From: an uncultured Bacillaceae bacterium
GTDB taxonomy: Bacteria; Bacillota; Bacilli; Bacillales; Alkalibacillaceae
Reading direction: 5' to 3'
NCBI GenBank assembly: GCA_937983065.1
Contig: CALKAL010000007.1
Span: 1 to 6,799 of the forward strand
DNA: 6,799 nt
The notes below the pieces were generated by a model. That model made no database searches, was not told the origin of the DNA, and saw only the letters and a program-made list of their open reading frames with translations. Positions 1-5,068 of this stretch are shown here, one piece after another. A program made the translations under genes and the position numbers. Within the stretch, counting starts at the first letter, position 1. Each line of letters begins with the position of its first letter.

Positions 1-26
1 TGAAATAAAATAATGTATTTAAATTT

Positions 27-66
27 AACCCCAGTTAGGGAATAGCCTCTAACTGGGGTTTATTGA
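27..66 (+). terminator. Intrinsic terminator of a gene left of the window
   Basis: A perfect 12-bp stem (27-38 with 49-60, AACCCCAGTTAG against CTAACTGGGGTT) encloses a 10-nt loop and is followed by TTTATT. The T-tract is short, so termination may be only moderate. No gene end can be assigned in the first 26 bases; the terminated gene lies outside the window. The stem also insulates the promoter at 80-107. Confidence 0.65.
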
Positions 67-79
67 TGGATATTTAATT

Positions 80-107
80 TTGTCACTTTTTATGGCACAA
101 TTATAAT
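80..107 (+). promoter_or_regulatory. SigA-type promoter of the 137-724 gene
   Basis: TTGTCA at 80-85 and a perfect TATAAT at 102-107 are separated by 16 bp. The expected transcription start is near 113-115. That is only about 5 nt before the ATG at 119, which would leave no room for a ribosome binding site there, and so supports the ATG at 137 as the real start. Confidence 0.75.
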
Positions 108-121
108 ATAGAGACGATATG

Positions 122-127
122 AGGGAG
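122..127 (+). promoter_or_regulatory. Start-deciding ribosome binding site
   Basis: AGGGAG at 122-127 lies 9 nt before the ATG at 137. The upstream in-frame ATG at 119 has only a poor GAGA-like sequence before it. The purine run therefore selects 137 as the start; with the ATG at 119 it would itself be coding sequence. Confidence 0.6.
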
Positions 128-136
128 AATACACTA

Positions 137-724
137 ATGCTCAACCAAGCTGATGAACTGTTTATCCAGCCTTATTCTGGCGTTAAATATTACAATAAAA
201 GATACGACATATTAATTAATAAAGAAACGGCTCTTCGTATTACGGATATGAAGCCTAATAAATGGCTCGATACTCTTTATTTAATTAATATATTTTTTAA
301 TATTCCCCATTACAATAGGTTAAATGTTCAAATTCAAAATGAAAATAATGATGTGATTGGCTACATTATTAAAGAAGGCGGCTTTTTCAAAATGAAAGAT
401 TTCCACCTATTTAATGCTGAAAAAGAGTTAATTGCAACGATAAAAGCTGAATCTAAACTATCAAAACTTCGATTAACAATATTAAGAAATGAATCGGAAT
501 GGGGTTATTCCGAGGGTAGTTTAACTGCGATGGATTTTTCAATAGTGGATAGTCAAACAAAGGAGACAATCACAGTCTTACGTAAACGCTCGCCTATTTA
601 TGAAACCGTTCAAGAAAATATTGAAAAAGGAATGGACGGGTACTATGTTAAAACTGCAGATAGCTTAGAAGAAACATTGATTCGAATCGCCTGCGCTATT
701 TCCATCGATCAGCATTATAACTAA
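137..724 (+). CDS. Probable LURP-one/tubby C-terminal-fold protein, function unknown
   Basis: 195 residues from the chosen ATG; an in-frame ATG at 119 would add six residues but sits almost on the predicted transcription start. No signal peptide or convincing membrane span is seen; the protein looks cytosolic. From about residue 60 it shows alternating beta-strand-like segments built around N/D-x-x-G-type turns (VIGYII, FHLFNAEKELIATI, FSIVDSQTKETITVL), and it ends in a hydrophobic helix (LIRIACAISIDQ, about 181-192). A twelve-strand barrel wrapped around a hydrophobic C-terminal helix that ends near an Asp is the hallmark of LURP-one/scramblase/tubby-like proteins, and small members of this kind occur in Bacilli. 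The assignment is from pattern, not from a catalytic motif, and no function can be inferred. It is a single gene with its own promoter, converging with the YczE-like gene 2 bp downstream. Confidence 0.8.
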   Translation: MLNQADELFIQPYSGVKYYNKRYDILINKETALRITDMKPNKWLDTLYLINIFFNIPHYNRLNVQIQNENNDVIGYIIKEGGFFKMKDFHLFNAEKELIATIKAESKLSKLRLTILRNESEWGYSEGSLTAMDFSIVDSQTKETITVLRKRSPIYETVQENIEKGMDGYYVKTADSLEETLIRIACAISIDQHYN

Positions 725-726
725 AG

Positions 727-1353
727 CTATGATTGAGTCGCTTTCTTAAAGCTTCCTTTCATAGATTTAAACCAGTGATAAAAAAATTGTACGAGGGGGC
801 CGATGCCAAGTGCAATGACAAACGTCCCAATTCCAATTGGCCCTTTTATAATGAATGCTAAAAGAAGTGCCATCAGCTCTAGTGACATTTTTGATAATGC
901 TAAACTAAGCCCTGTTCGATAATTGACGGCTATCATTAGATTATCGATTGGATTTCGTGCGATTTCTAATTGCATATAGGAGCCAATACCAGCGCCCATA
1001 CAAATGATACCGAAAATTAATAAAGCAACTTGAAAGATTGTATCCGTAATAACGACGTGATCAAAGACGATTAACATCCAAAAATCAATAAATAATCCCG
1101 TTATAAAAAATGTCAAAAGAGATGGTAAATTAATGCGAGATTTCAGTAGATAACTGTTAACAAAGACGAGTATCACACCGACAATAAAAATCCATGATCC
1201 GACTGTTAATCCGAATTGATTATAAAGCCCAACAAAAAAAGCATCCCAAGGCCCAACACCGAAATCTGATAATAGTAGCATCGTTATACCAAATGATAGA
1301 ATTATAATACCGACTATGTAAAATAAAATAGAGTAAATCGTGTCTTTTTTCAT
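727..1353 (-). CDS. YczE/YyaS/YitT-family integral membrane protein
   Basis: 208 residues from ATG at 1353. An in-frame GTG at 1365 would add four residues, but that GTG is part of the AAGGTGA ribosome binding site of the ATG, so 1353 is preferred. Five to six hydrophobic spans are visible (about 6-28, 48-70, 76-97, 102-127, then two between about 150 and 192). Family marks are the DFGVGPWDAF block after the first span, NPIDNLM near 134-140, and the Gly-rich GTFVIALGIGPL near 176-187. The C-terminus is basic. The length matches YczE of B. subtilis (about 215). The family is of unknown biochemical function; yczE beside sfp has been linked to non-ribosomal lipopeptide production in Bacillus, but no such cluster is present here, so that role should not be carried over. 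It is a single gene, with its 3' end 2 bp from the convergent neighbour. Confidence 0.88.
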   Translation of the reverse strand: MKKDTIYSILFYIVGIIILSFGITMLLLSDFGVGPWDAFFVGLYNQFGLTVGSWIFIVGVILVFVNSYLLKSRINLPSLLTFFITGLFIDFWMLIVFDHVVITDTIFQVALLIFGIICMGAGIGSYMQLEIARNPIDNLMIAVNYRTGLSLALSKMSLELMALLLAFIIKGPIGIGTFVIALGIGPLVQFFYHWFKSMKGSFKKATQS

Positions 1354-1361
1354 TAATGTTT

Positions 1362-1368
1362 TCACCTT
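1362..1368 (-). promoter_or_regulatory. Start-deciding ribosome binding site of the YczE-like gene
   Basis: On the minus strand AAGGTGA (1368-1362) is complementary to the TCACCT part of the 16S rRNA 3' end and lies 8 nt before the ATG at 1353. It contains the alternative GTG (1365-1363), which has no binding site of its own upstream. Confidence 0.65.
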
Positions 1369-1400
1369 TTTATATTATTAGCTATTGTATCTTATCATAA

Positions 1401-1417
1401 TGTCACGATATCGTACA
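1401..1417. promoter_or_regulatory. Palindrome in a divergent spacer, possible operator
   Basis: ACGATATCGT (1405-1414) is a perfect 10-bp palindrome. It extends to TGT...ACA (1401-1403 and 1415-1417) if C1404 is bulged out. It lies between the divergent YczE-like and PH-domain genes, where a repressor site could act on both. I found no convincing -35/-10 pair to anchor it, so an operator role is inference. Confidence 0.3.
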
Positions 1418-1445
1418 GATGACGGCTTGAAAAGGAGGGATTTTG

Positions 1446-1880
1446 ATGTACTTTCCATCTAAAAAGGATTCACTATTTCGAATTATAATTATTGGTTCTG
1501 CCCTCATCTCTATATTACCGGGGCTAATCACTTTAGACTGGATTACATTATTAATTTTATTTCCGATAGGTGTCGTTTTACTTTGGCTATGGTTCAGAAC
1601 GGGGTATTTAATCGATGGTGAGCAGTTAAAAATTAAATTTGGCCCTTTCAAAAAGACAATCAGTATTCATTCGATTCGTAAATTAACGAAAACGAAAAGC
1701 TTATTATCAAGCCCCGCCCTTTCCATGAATCGGATTGAAATTATGTATAACAATTACGACATAGTTTACATTTCTCCTGAATACGAAAATGAGTTCATTC
1801 ATTTTTTACAAGAAGTTAATCCAAATATGGAGATTGATGATAAGTTATTAGAGGGGAAAACAGTTAAATCAAACGATTGA
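1446..1880 (+). CDS. YyaB-like PH-domain membrane protein
   Basis: 144 residues from ATG at 1446, which has AAGGAGG at 1432-1438 with 7 nt spacing; the TTG directly before it is not needed. Two adjacent membrane spans (about 11-30 and 33-50) form an N-terminal hairpin, followed by a cytosolic domain of about 75 residues. That domain has the signature of the YyaB-like bacterial PH family: YLIDGEQLKIKFGPF at about 54-68, then ISIHSIRKL, and the diagnostic SSPALSMNRIEI at 88-99, ending with an ISPEYENEFIHFL helix. The family is widespread in Bacillaceae and its ligand is unknown. The acidic tail after 125 is variable. Transcription ends at the hairpin at 1901-1931. Confidence 0.88.
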   Translation: MYFPSKKDSLFRIIIIGSALISILPGLITLDWITLLILFPIGVVLLWLWFRTGYLIDGEQLKIKFGPFKKTISIHSIRKLTKTKSLLSSPALSMNRIEIMYNNYDIVYISPEYENEFIHFLQEVNPNMEIDDKLLEGKTVKSND

Positions 1881-1888
1881 TTGAAAAC

Positions 1889-1946
1889 AAAAAATAAAAA
1901 AGACTATCTTAATTATTAAATTAGACAGTCTCACCATATTTTTTAT
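1889..1946. terminator. Bidirectional intrinsic terminator between convergent genes
   Basis: An imperfect stem spans 1901-1931: AGACT pairs with AGTCT, TCT with AGA, and AATT with AATT, with one A-C mismatch and one bulged T. An A-rich run lies on the left (1889-1900) and a T-run on the right (1938-1945). Read on the minus strand the U-tract follows the stem directly, so it should terminate the acetyltransferase unit best. Read on the plus strand the T-run begins about 7 nt after the stem. Confidence 0.65.
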
Positions 1947-2004
1947 CAAATTCGTTTTTTTAAAATTTCGTCCTACTTATCCTACCAAATAAATGGACAT
2001 AACC

Positions 2005-2280
2005 TTAACCGACGTAAACATCTTTATATTCCTCGGACCGTTCGAGTTTCCTCTTTGCATAGCTGCATGATGCCGTTATTTTTAAATTATTCTCCCGCGC
2101 ATAATTAACGACAGCTTCGACTAATTTCCCAGCTATTTGACCACCACGTAGCTTTTCGGAAACGAATGTGTGGTCAATCATAATGAGTTCATCATCTTTT
2201 GAAACAAACGTAATTTCCGCATCCCGTTGATCAGCATCACCAATGAAAAAACTATGGTCATCTTGGTTTATTTTCAACAT
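2005..2280 (-). CDS. yjdJ: Small GNAT-fold N-acetyltransferase, YjdJ-like
   Basis: 91 residues, the compact form of the GCN5-related fold (Acetyltransf_CG type) rather than a full-length GNAT. An N-terminal beta-meander leads to HTFVSEKLRGGQIAGKLVE at about 37-55. This is the family's acetyl-CoA phosphate-binding loop, normally R-G-x-G-x-A/G; here it reads RGGQIAG. The later Cys block SCSYAKRKLERSEEY (about 71-85) corresponds to the conserved C-x-Y/F...HPEY segment, with HPEY changed to SEEY. Members of this family bind acetyl-CoA, but their substrates are not established. The start has AAGGAGG 5 nt upstream. The gene lies 21 nt after the stop of the 34-codon gene on the same strand and shares its promoter at 2440-2468; the terminator at 1901-1931 closes the unit. 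The symbol is by resemblance to B. subtilis YjdJ, not proven orthology. Confidence 0.88.
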   Translation of the reverse strand: MLKINQDDHSFFIGDADQRDAEITFVSKDDELIMIDHTFVSEKLRGGQIAGKLVEAVVNYARENNLKITASCSYAKRKLERSEEYKDVYVG

Positions 2281-2301
2281 CTAAACCTCCTTAAAAAGAG
2301 A

Positions 2302-2406
2302 TTAAAAATAATTATTACTACTTAAATATTGAGTTATACCGTATGCAACCGCAATCATGACAAGACTAGCAATGATAACTAATATGACGACCCTCTTACC
2401 ATCCAT
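2302..2406 (-). CDS. 34-residue single-span membrane peptide, unrecognised
   Basis: The minus strand encodes 34 residues starting MDGKRVV, then a hydrophobic span (about residues 6-23, VVILVIIASLVMIAVAYG), then a short polar tail ITQYLSSNNYF. A basic N-terminus with a polar C-terminus suggests the N-terminus stays in the cytosol. AAGGAG lies 9 nt before the ATG, a consensus promoter (2440-2468) lies about 35 nt upstream, and the stop is 21 nt from the acetyltransferase start, whose own binding site begins in the gap. These three signals make a real gene likely despite its size. I recognise no family. A regulatory leader peptide for the acetyltransferase is a less likely alternative, since there is no codon run or attenuator hairpin. 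Confidence 0.7.
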   Translation of the reverse strand: MDGKRVVILVIIASLVMIAVAYGITQYLSSNNYF

Positions 2407-2439
2407 CGCACAAATCTCCTTTTAGTTAGTAGTATTTAC

Positions 2440-2468
2440 ATTTTAGCAAAAAGACATACAAGACTCAA
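2440..2468 (-). promoter_or_regulatory. SigA-type promoter of the peptide-acetyltransferase unit
   Basis: Read on the minus strand, TTGAGT (2468-2463) and TAAAAT (2445-2440) are separated by exactly 17 bp. The expected transcription start is near 2433, giving a leader of roughly 27 nt that contains AAGGAG before the ATG at 2406. No equally good promoter lies between the two genes, so they are probably co-transcribed. Confidence 0.65.
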
Positions 2469-2477
2469 AAATGAAAT

Positions 2478-2495
2478 ACTAAATTAAGCATAAAA
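2478..2495 (+). repeat. Diverged single copy of the TAATTTGAGCATAA motif
   Basis: ACTAAATTAAGCATAAAA matches 15 of 18 bases of ACTAATTTGAGCATAAAT at 4953-4970. It lies about 10 bp upstream of the -35 of the minus-strand promoter, in the divergent spacer before the DUF2804 gene. In AT-rich DNA a match of this length could be chance. Confidence 0.35.
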
Positions 2496-2558
2496 GAGTC
2501 GTCTTTAAAGGATTTTTTTACTGAATAACGAATGTAAAGATTAATAGGAGGTTGAATT

Positions 2559-3572
2559 ATGGCAAACGAAATTACAAAACCAGTGCAATTATGTGATGAA
2601 AAAGGTCGATTAAATAAAGCTAGTGTTGGCTGGGCGCGAAAACCGATTATTGATTGTAATGTAACAGGTACTTATTTAAGAAAAAAGAAGTGGAATTATT
2701 GGTGTTTTACGAATGATGCCGCCTTATTTTCAGTAACGATTTCAACGCTTGATTATGCAGCGATGATTTTCGCTTATGTTTTAGACCGGAACACTTTAAC
2801 GTTTAAAGAGCAATCCATTTTGATCCCGTTCGAAAAAGGTGTAAGTATGCCAGACAATGCAAATGAGTCAATTCATTTTAAACGTAAAAATACGTCTATT
2901 TCCTATGAGGAGAAAGGTGATGAAACAATCATTTCTGTCTATTGGGATCAATTTGACGGTGGTGAGCCACTAGAAGCAAATTTAACAGTGAAGCGTCATG
3001 ACGAGCAAGAATCACTAAATGTCGTCATTCCTTGGAGTGAAAAGCGATTTCAATTTACATCAAAGCAAGTCGCTCTACCCGCTTCTGGATCTGTAAAATG
3101 GAATCATGGGACGTATCATTTTGGAACGAAAAATAGCTTTGCTACATTAGATTTTGGTCGGGGTAAATGGCCGTATGCCTCTACTTGGAATTGGGGGGCC
3201 GCTTCAGGATATTCAGGTGATTTAAAAATTGGTCTAAATTTTGGAGGACAATGGACGGATGGGACAGGCCAAACAGAAAACGGGATTCTCATTAATGACG
3301 TGCTCCATAAAATTCATGAAGACGTGACGTGGATTTATGACGAGCGGGATTATATGAAGATGTGGGTTTTACAAACAGATAATAGCAAACAAGTATTACT
3401 CACCTTCCAGCCCGAATTCGAACGGGTCGCTAAATCGAATGTCGGTATTATCCAATCTGAAGTCCACCAAATGATTGGTCATTATAACGGAACGATTACG
3501 CTTGAAAACGGTGAAAAAGTAGAAATAAACAATTTATTCGGCTGGGCTGAGGATCATAAAGCGAAATGGTAG
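2559..3572 (+). CDS. DUF2804 family protein, function unknown
   Basis: 337 residues, full length for the family. AGGAGGT at 2546-2552 lies 6 nt before the ATG. There is no signal peptide or membrane span, so it is probably cytosolic. The protein is rich in Trp and beta-strand-like segments. Marks I associate with DUF2804 are: the opening LCDEKGRLN with GWARKPI near 24-30; KKWNYWCF near 43-50 followed by a LDYAAMIFAYVLD strand near 64-76; the block DFGRGKWPYASTWNWGAASG near 198-217; LNFGGQWTDGTGQTENGI near 226-243; and the terminal block from VHQMIGHYNG (302-311) to NNLFGWAEDHKAKW (324-337). The repeated Trp/Gly blocks suggest a closed beta-barrel with a binding pocket, but that is inference and no catalytic residue can be named. 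It appears to be transcribed alone; I see no strong promoter and no strong terminator for it. Confidence 0.9.
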   Translation: MANEITKPVQLCDEKGRLNKASVGWARKPIIDCNVTGTYLRKKKWNYWCFTNDAALFSVTISTLDYAAMIFAYVLDRNTLTFKEQSILIPFEKGVSMPDNANESIHFKRKNTSISYEEKGDETIISVYWDQFDGGEPLEANLTVKRHDEQESLNVVIPWSEKRFQFTSKQVALPASGSVKWNHGTYHFGTKNSFATLDFGRGKWPYASTWNWGAASGYSGDLKIGLNFGGQWTDGTGQTENGILINDVLHKIHEDVTWIYDERDYMKMWVLQTDNSKQVLLTFQPEFERVAKSNVGIIQSEVHQMIGHYNGTITLENGEKVEINNLFGWAEDHKAKW

Positions 3573-3725
3573 AAAAAAGACTTGACCCCCTTCCTTTTAT
3601 TCTCTTTTTTAACTCGTTTTATAATGATGAATAACCCTTTTAATGCTTGCGTATAATTTATTAGTACCTTTTTATAACGTCATGCAAAGATTCGTTAACG
3701 TAAAAATATAGTGGGGTTGGTCATC

Positions 3726-3998
3726 ATGAGTTTCTCAGAGCATATTATTATTTTTTTAGTTGTCGCGGTATTAACCCTCGTTTTACGTTTCGTTCAGCTT
3801 CAAAGCATGACGCGGATTGATATTTATCTTTTCGTTTTCGGCCCTCTTCTTATCATGTCTTTTGGCATGTTGTTTTTTGCGTTAATCGATTTTAATAGAG
3901 GGCTTTTTTACAATATCGGAAAGTACTTTTTCATCTATTCAGTCATTGGTATTATCGCTGGCTTTGTTTGGCAACGTGTCTTACTGCGCCGCTTTTAA
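3726..3998 (+). CDS. Small three-span membrane protein, unrecognised
   Basis: 90 residues from ATG at 3726. An in-frame GTG at 3711 would add five residues, but the G-rich stretch 3711-3720 (GTGGGGTTGG) then serves better as a Shine-Dalgarno region, 9 nt before the ATG. Three hydrophobic spans are clear (about 6-23, 32-54 and 64-82), linked by polar loops, and the C-terminus is basic (QRVLLRRF), which places it in the cytosol. There is no signal peptide cleavage site, and no conserved polar residue pair inside the spans that would suggest transport. I do not recognise the family. The stop is only 3 bp from the stop of the convergent Nudix gene, and no terminator hairpin is visible between them. 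Two TATAAT hexamers upstream (3620-3625 and 3652-3657) lack good -35 partners. Confidence 0.75.
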   Translation: MSFSEHIIIFLVVAVLTLVLRFVQLQSMTRIDIYLFVFGPLLIMSFGMLFFALIDFNRGLFYNIGKYFFIYSVIGIIAGFVWQRVLLRRF

Positions 3999-4001
3999 AA
4001 T

Positions 4002-4463
4002 CTACTCCCCACTTTTTAGCTTTAAAAAATCATTGATAATCGTTCGATGTGTTCCTACCATATCTTCTGGTAAATGTTCTAGCTCGTAATATTTAAACCG
4101 AATTGATTCGGATTTGTCGATTTTCATTTCACCTGTAAAATCAGTCGTATAGTAAGCGGTTGTAACGACATAAAATTCATCACCATTTTCCGCTTTAATA
4201 AAATGTTTCGGTCCTGAATAAACGTTTATTAAATGAAGTTCACCAACGATTAAGCCTGTCTCCTCCAACACTTCCCGTCGTGCAACATCTTCTGTTGACT
4301 CACCTAGCTCCATTAGTCCCCCAGGTATTCCCCACTTCCCTTTAGGAAATCGCCTCTGTTGAAGTAAAATTTGCCCTTCTTCATTGATCATTAGACAAAC
4401 TGCACCAACGAAAATGAGAGGGCGTGTTCCTACTATTTTTCTTAAATCTTCTACATAACCCAT
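4002..4463 (-). CDS. Nudix hydrolase
   Basis: 153 residues, the usual size of a single-domain MutT-like Nudix protein. The Nudix box is complete at residues 49-71 and fits G-x5-E-x7-R-E-U-x-E-E-x-G-U: Gly49, Glu55, Arg63-Glu64, Glu67-Glu68, Gly70. The Glu residues of REVLEE bind the metal ions used to hydrolyse a nucleoside diphosphate linked to another group. The segment before it (LLQQRRFPKGKWGIPGG, about 33-49) is typical of ADP-ribose or NTP-sanitising subfamilies, but the substrate cannot be read from the sequence. The protein has no export signal, so it acts in the cytosol. The minus-strand GAGGGG lies about 8 nt before the ATG. It is a single gene, convergent with the three-span protein (3 bp between stops) and divergent from the gene at 4594. 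Confidence 0.92.
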   Translation of the reverse strand: MGYVEDLRKIVGTRPLIFVGAVCLMINEEGQILLQQRRFPKGKWGIPGGLMELGESTEDVARREVLEETGLIVGELHLINVYSGPKHFIKAENGDEFYVVTTAYYTTDFTGEMKIDKSESIRFKYYELEHLPEDMVGTHRTIINDFLKLKSGE

Positions 4464-4593
4464 CCGTGATCCCCTCTTTTATTTTTTATGTACCATGGCA
4501 ATAGTTAAACATCTATTTTTTAAAAAAATTTGCGGATGACTAAACCATTTCAAATCTTCTTACATAAACTTAATAATAGAGGAGGGATGTATA

Positions 4594-4785
4594 ATGAATC
4601 AAGTTGCATGGCTTTATTTTGTCGCCATTTTAACTGGCTTTTCCTTAATTGTATTAACAACGGTCGCATCATCCTTTGTCAATCCTATTTCAACCGTTTT
4701 AGTTGCCATTGGTGCAATCACTGTTATTTTATTTTCAATTGCTATATTATATTTAGCGTTAAAAGAATTGCTTAGTAATTTTTAA
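4594..4785 (+). CDS. 63-residue two-span membrane protein, unrecognised
   Basis: AGGAGG at 4580-4585 lies 8 nt before the ATG, which decides this reading frame over an overlapping one through the same DNA. Two strongly hydrophobic spans (about 7-28 and 32-56) are separated by a short SSFVNPIS turn; the C-terminus is KELLSNF. Almost the whole protein is embedded, with no charged residue until Lys57, so it may be a small subunit or regulator of another membrane protein, but no partner is nearby. I do not recognise the family. A structured region and a strong terminator follow (4786-4922). No convincing promoter is seen in the 130-bp divergent spacer to the Nudix gene. Confidence 0.72.
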   Translation: MNQVAWLYFVAILTGFSLIVLTTVASSFVNPISTVLVAIGAITVILFSIAILYLALKELLSNF

Positions 4786-4788
4786 CGA

Positions 4789-4875
4789 AAGTTTCCCCAC
4801 TAAAAAAAACTTCACAATTAATGTTTACCTTCCAGAGTTGTGATAAGAAGAAAAGCTAGCCCCCCATACTAGCTT
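4789..4875 (+). other. Run of short hairpins before the terminator, possible 3' UTR or small RNA
   Basis: Three short inverted repeats follow the stop of the 63-residue protein: 4789-4794 with 4807-4812 (AAGTTT/AAACTT), 4812-4817 with 4838-4843 (TCACAA/TTGTGA), and 4853-4859 with 4869-4875 (AAGCTAG/CTAGCTT, with a C-rich 9-nt loop). The first two share base 4812. They lead into the terminator at 4884. I recognise no riboswitch or known RNA family, and no plus-strand gene lies downstream for a riboswitch to control. The first two stems are weak and may be chance. Confidence 0.35.
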
Positions 4876-4883
4876 AAATCTAG

Positions 4884-4921
4884 AAAGCACCAATTAACTA
4901 TTAAAAATTGGTGCTTTTTTT
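4884..4921 (+). terminator. Strong intrinsic terminator
   Basis: A perfect 12-bp stem (AAAGCACCAATT at 4884-4895 with AATTGGTGCTTT at 4906-4917) has a 10-nt loop and is followed by a T-run through 4921. It ends plus-strand transcription from the 63-residue gene. On the minus strand the sequence after the stem is less T-rich, so it is mainly one-directional. Confidence 0.88.
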
Positions 4922-4934
4922 AATGAAAAAAGGT

Positions 4935-5035
4935 AATTTGAGCATAAGTTGGACTAATTTGAGCATAAATCGAAAAAAATGAGCATATTCGACATTAATC
5001 TGCGCCTATTCGACAATATTTCGCGCCTATTTTTT
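4935..5035. repeat. Five degenerate direct repeats at 20-21 bp period
   Basis: The core GAGCATA or GCGCCTA occurs at 4940, 4961, 4981, 5002 and 5023, giving steps of 21, 20, 21 and 21 bp. The left flank of each copy is A/T-rich (AATTT, AATTT, AAAAT, AATCT, ATTTC). Copies 3 and 4 continue TATTCGACA, and copy 1 has the related GTTGGAC. Copies 1-3 carry GAGCATA and copies 4-5 carry GCGCCTA, so the array looks like two diverged subtypes. It lies between two converging genes, downstream of the plus-strand terminator. A period of two helical turns places every core on the same DNA face, which suits protein binding, but a decayed tandem repeat is equally possible. Spacer size is far too small for CRISPR. 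Confidence 0.75.
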
Positions 5036-5068
5036 CAGGCCGAGCTCCTCCCTCATGCCTCTGTCGAC

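Noticed and set aside
1403..1651. 82-codon minus-strand frame opposite the PH-domain gene
   Set aside because: It lies antisense to a recognised gene, has no binding site or family resemblance, and reads as a shadow.
3583..3588. TTGACC as a -35 box after the DUF2804 gene
   Set aside because: The position 17 bp downstream is a T-run with no -10-like sequence.
3573..3610. Terminator of the DUF2804 gene (AAAAAAGA paired with TCTTTTTT, 22-nt loop)
   Set aside because: The stem is nearly all A-U with a long loop, so it is unlikely to form a stable hairpin; the arms are probably chance poly-A and poly-T runs.
3620..3657. Promoter of the 3726-3998 gene from TATAAT at 3620-3625 or 3652-3657
   Set aside because: Neither hexamer has a -35 at 16-18 bp better than half match (TTATTC and GAATAA); in AT-rich spacer DNA, lone TATAAT is weak evidence.
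4530..4775. 81-codon Cys-rich reading frame on the plus strand overlapping the 63-residue gene
   Set aside because: It has no ribosome binding site at its ATG (4530), its composition is unlike a protein (many Cys, Asn and His without pattern), and the frame at 4594 has AGGAGG and a coherent two-span product.
4786..4922. Riboswitch or T-box leader
   Set aside because: There is no recognisable conserved core such as a T-box sequence, and the next gene downstream is on the opposite strand, so there is nothing in cis to regulate after the terminator.
4935..5035. CRISPR array
   Set aside because: Cores of about 7 bp with 20-21 bp period leave no room for 30-bp unique spacers, the units are degenerate, and no cas gene is present.
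5036..5065. Terminator of the minus-strand gene 5069-5461
   Set aside because: AGGC/GCCT arms and the GAGCTC palindrome give only short, competing stems, so no clean hairpin with an adjacent U-tract is formed.
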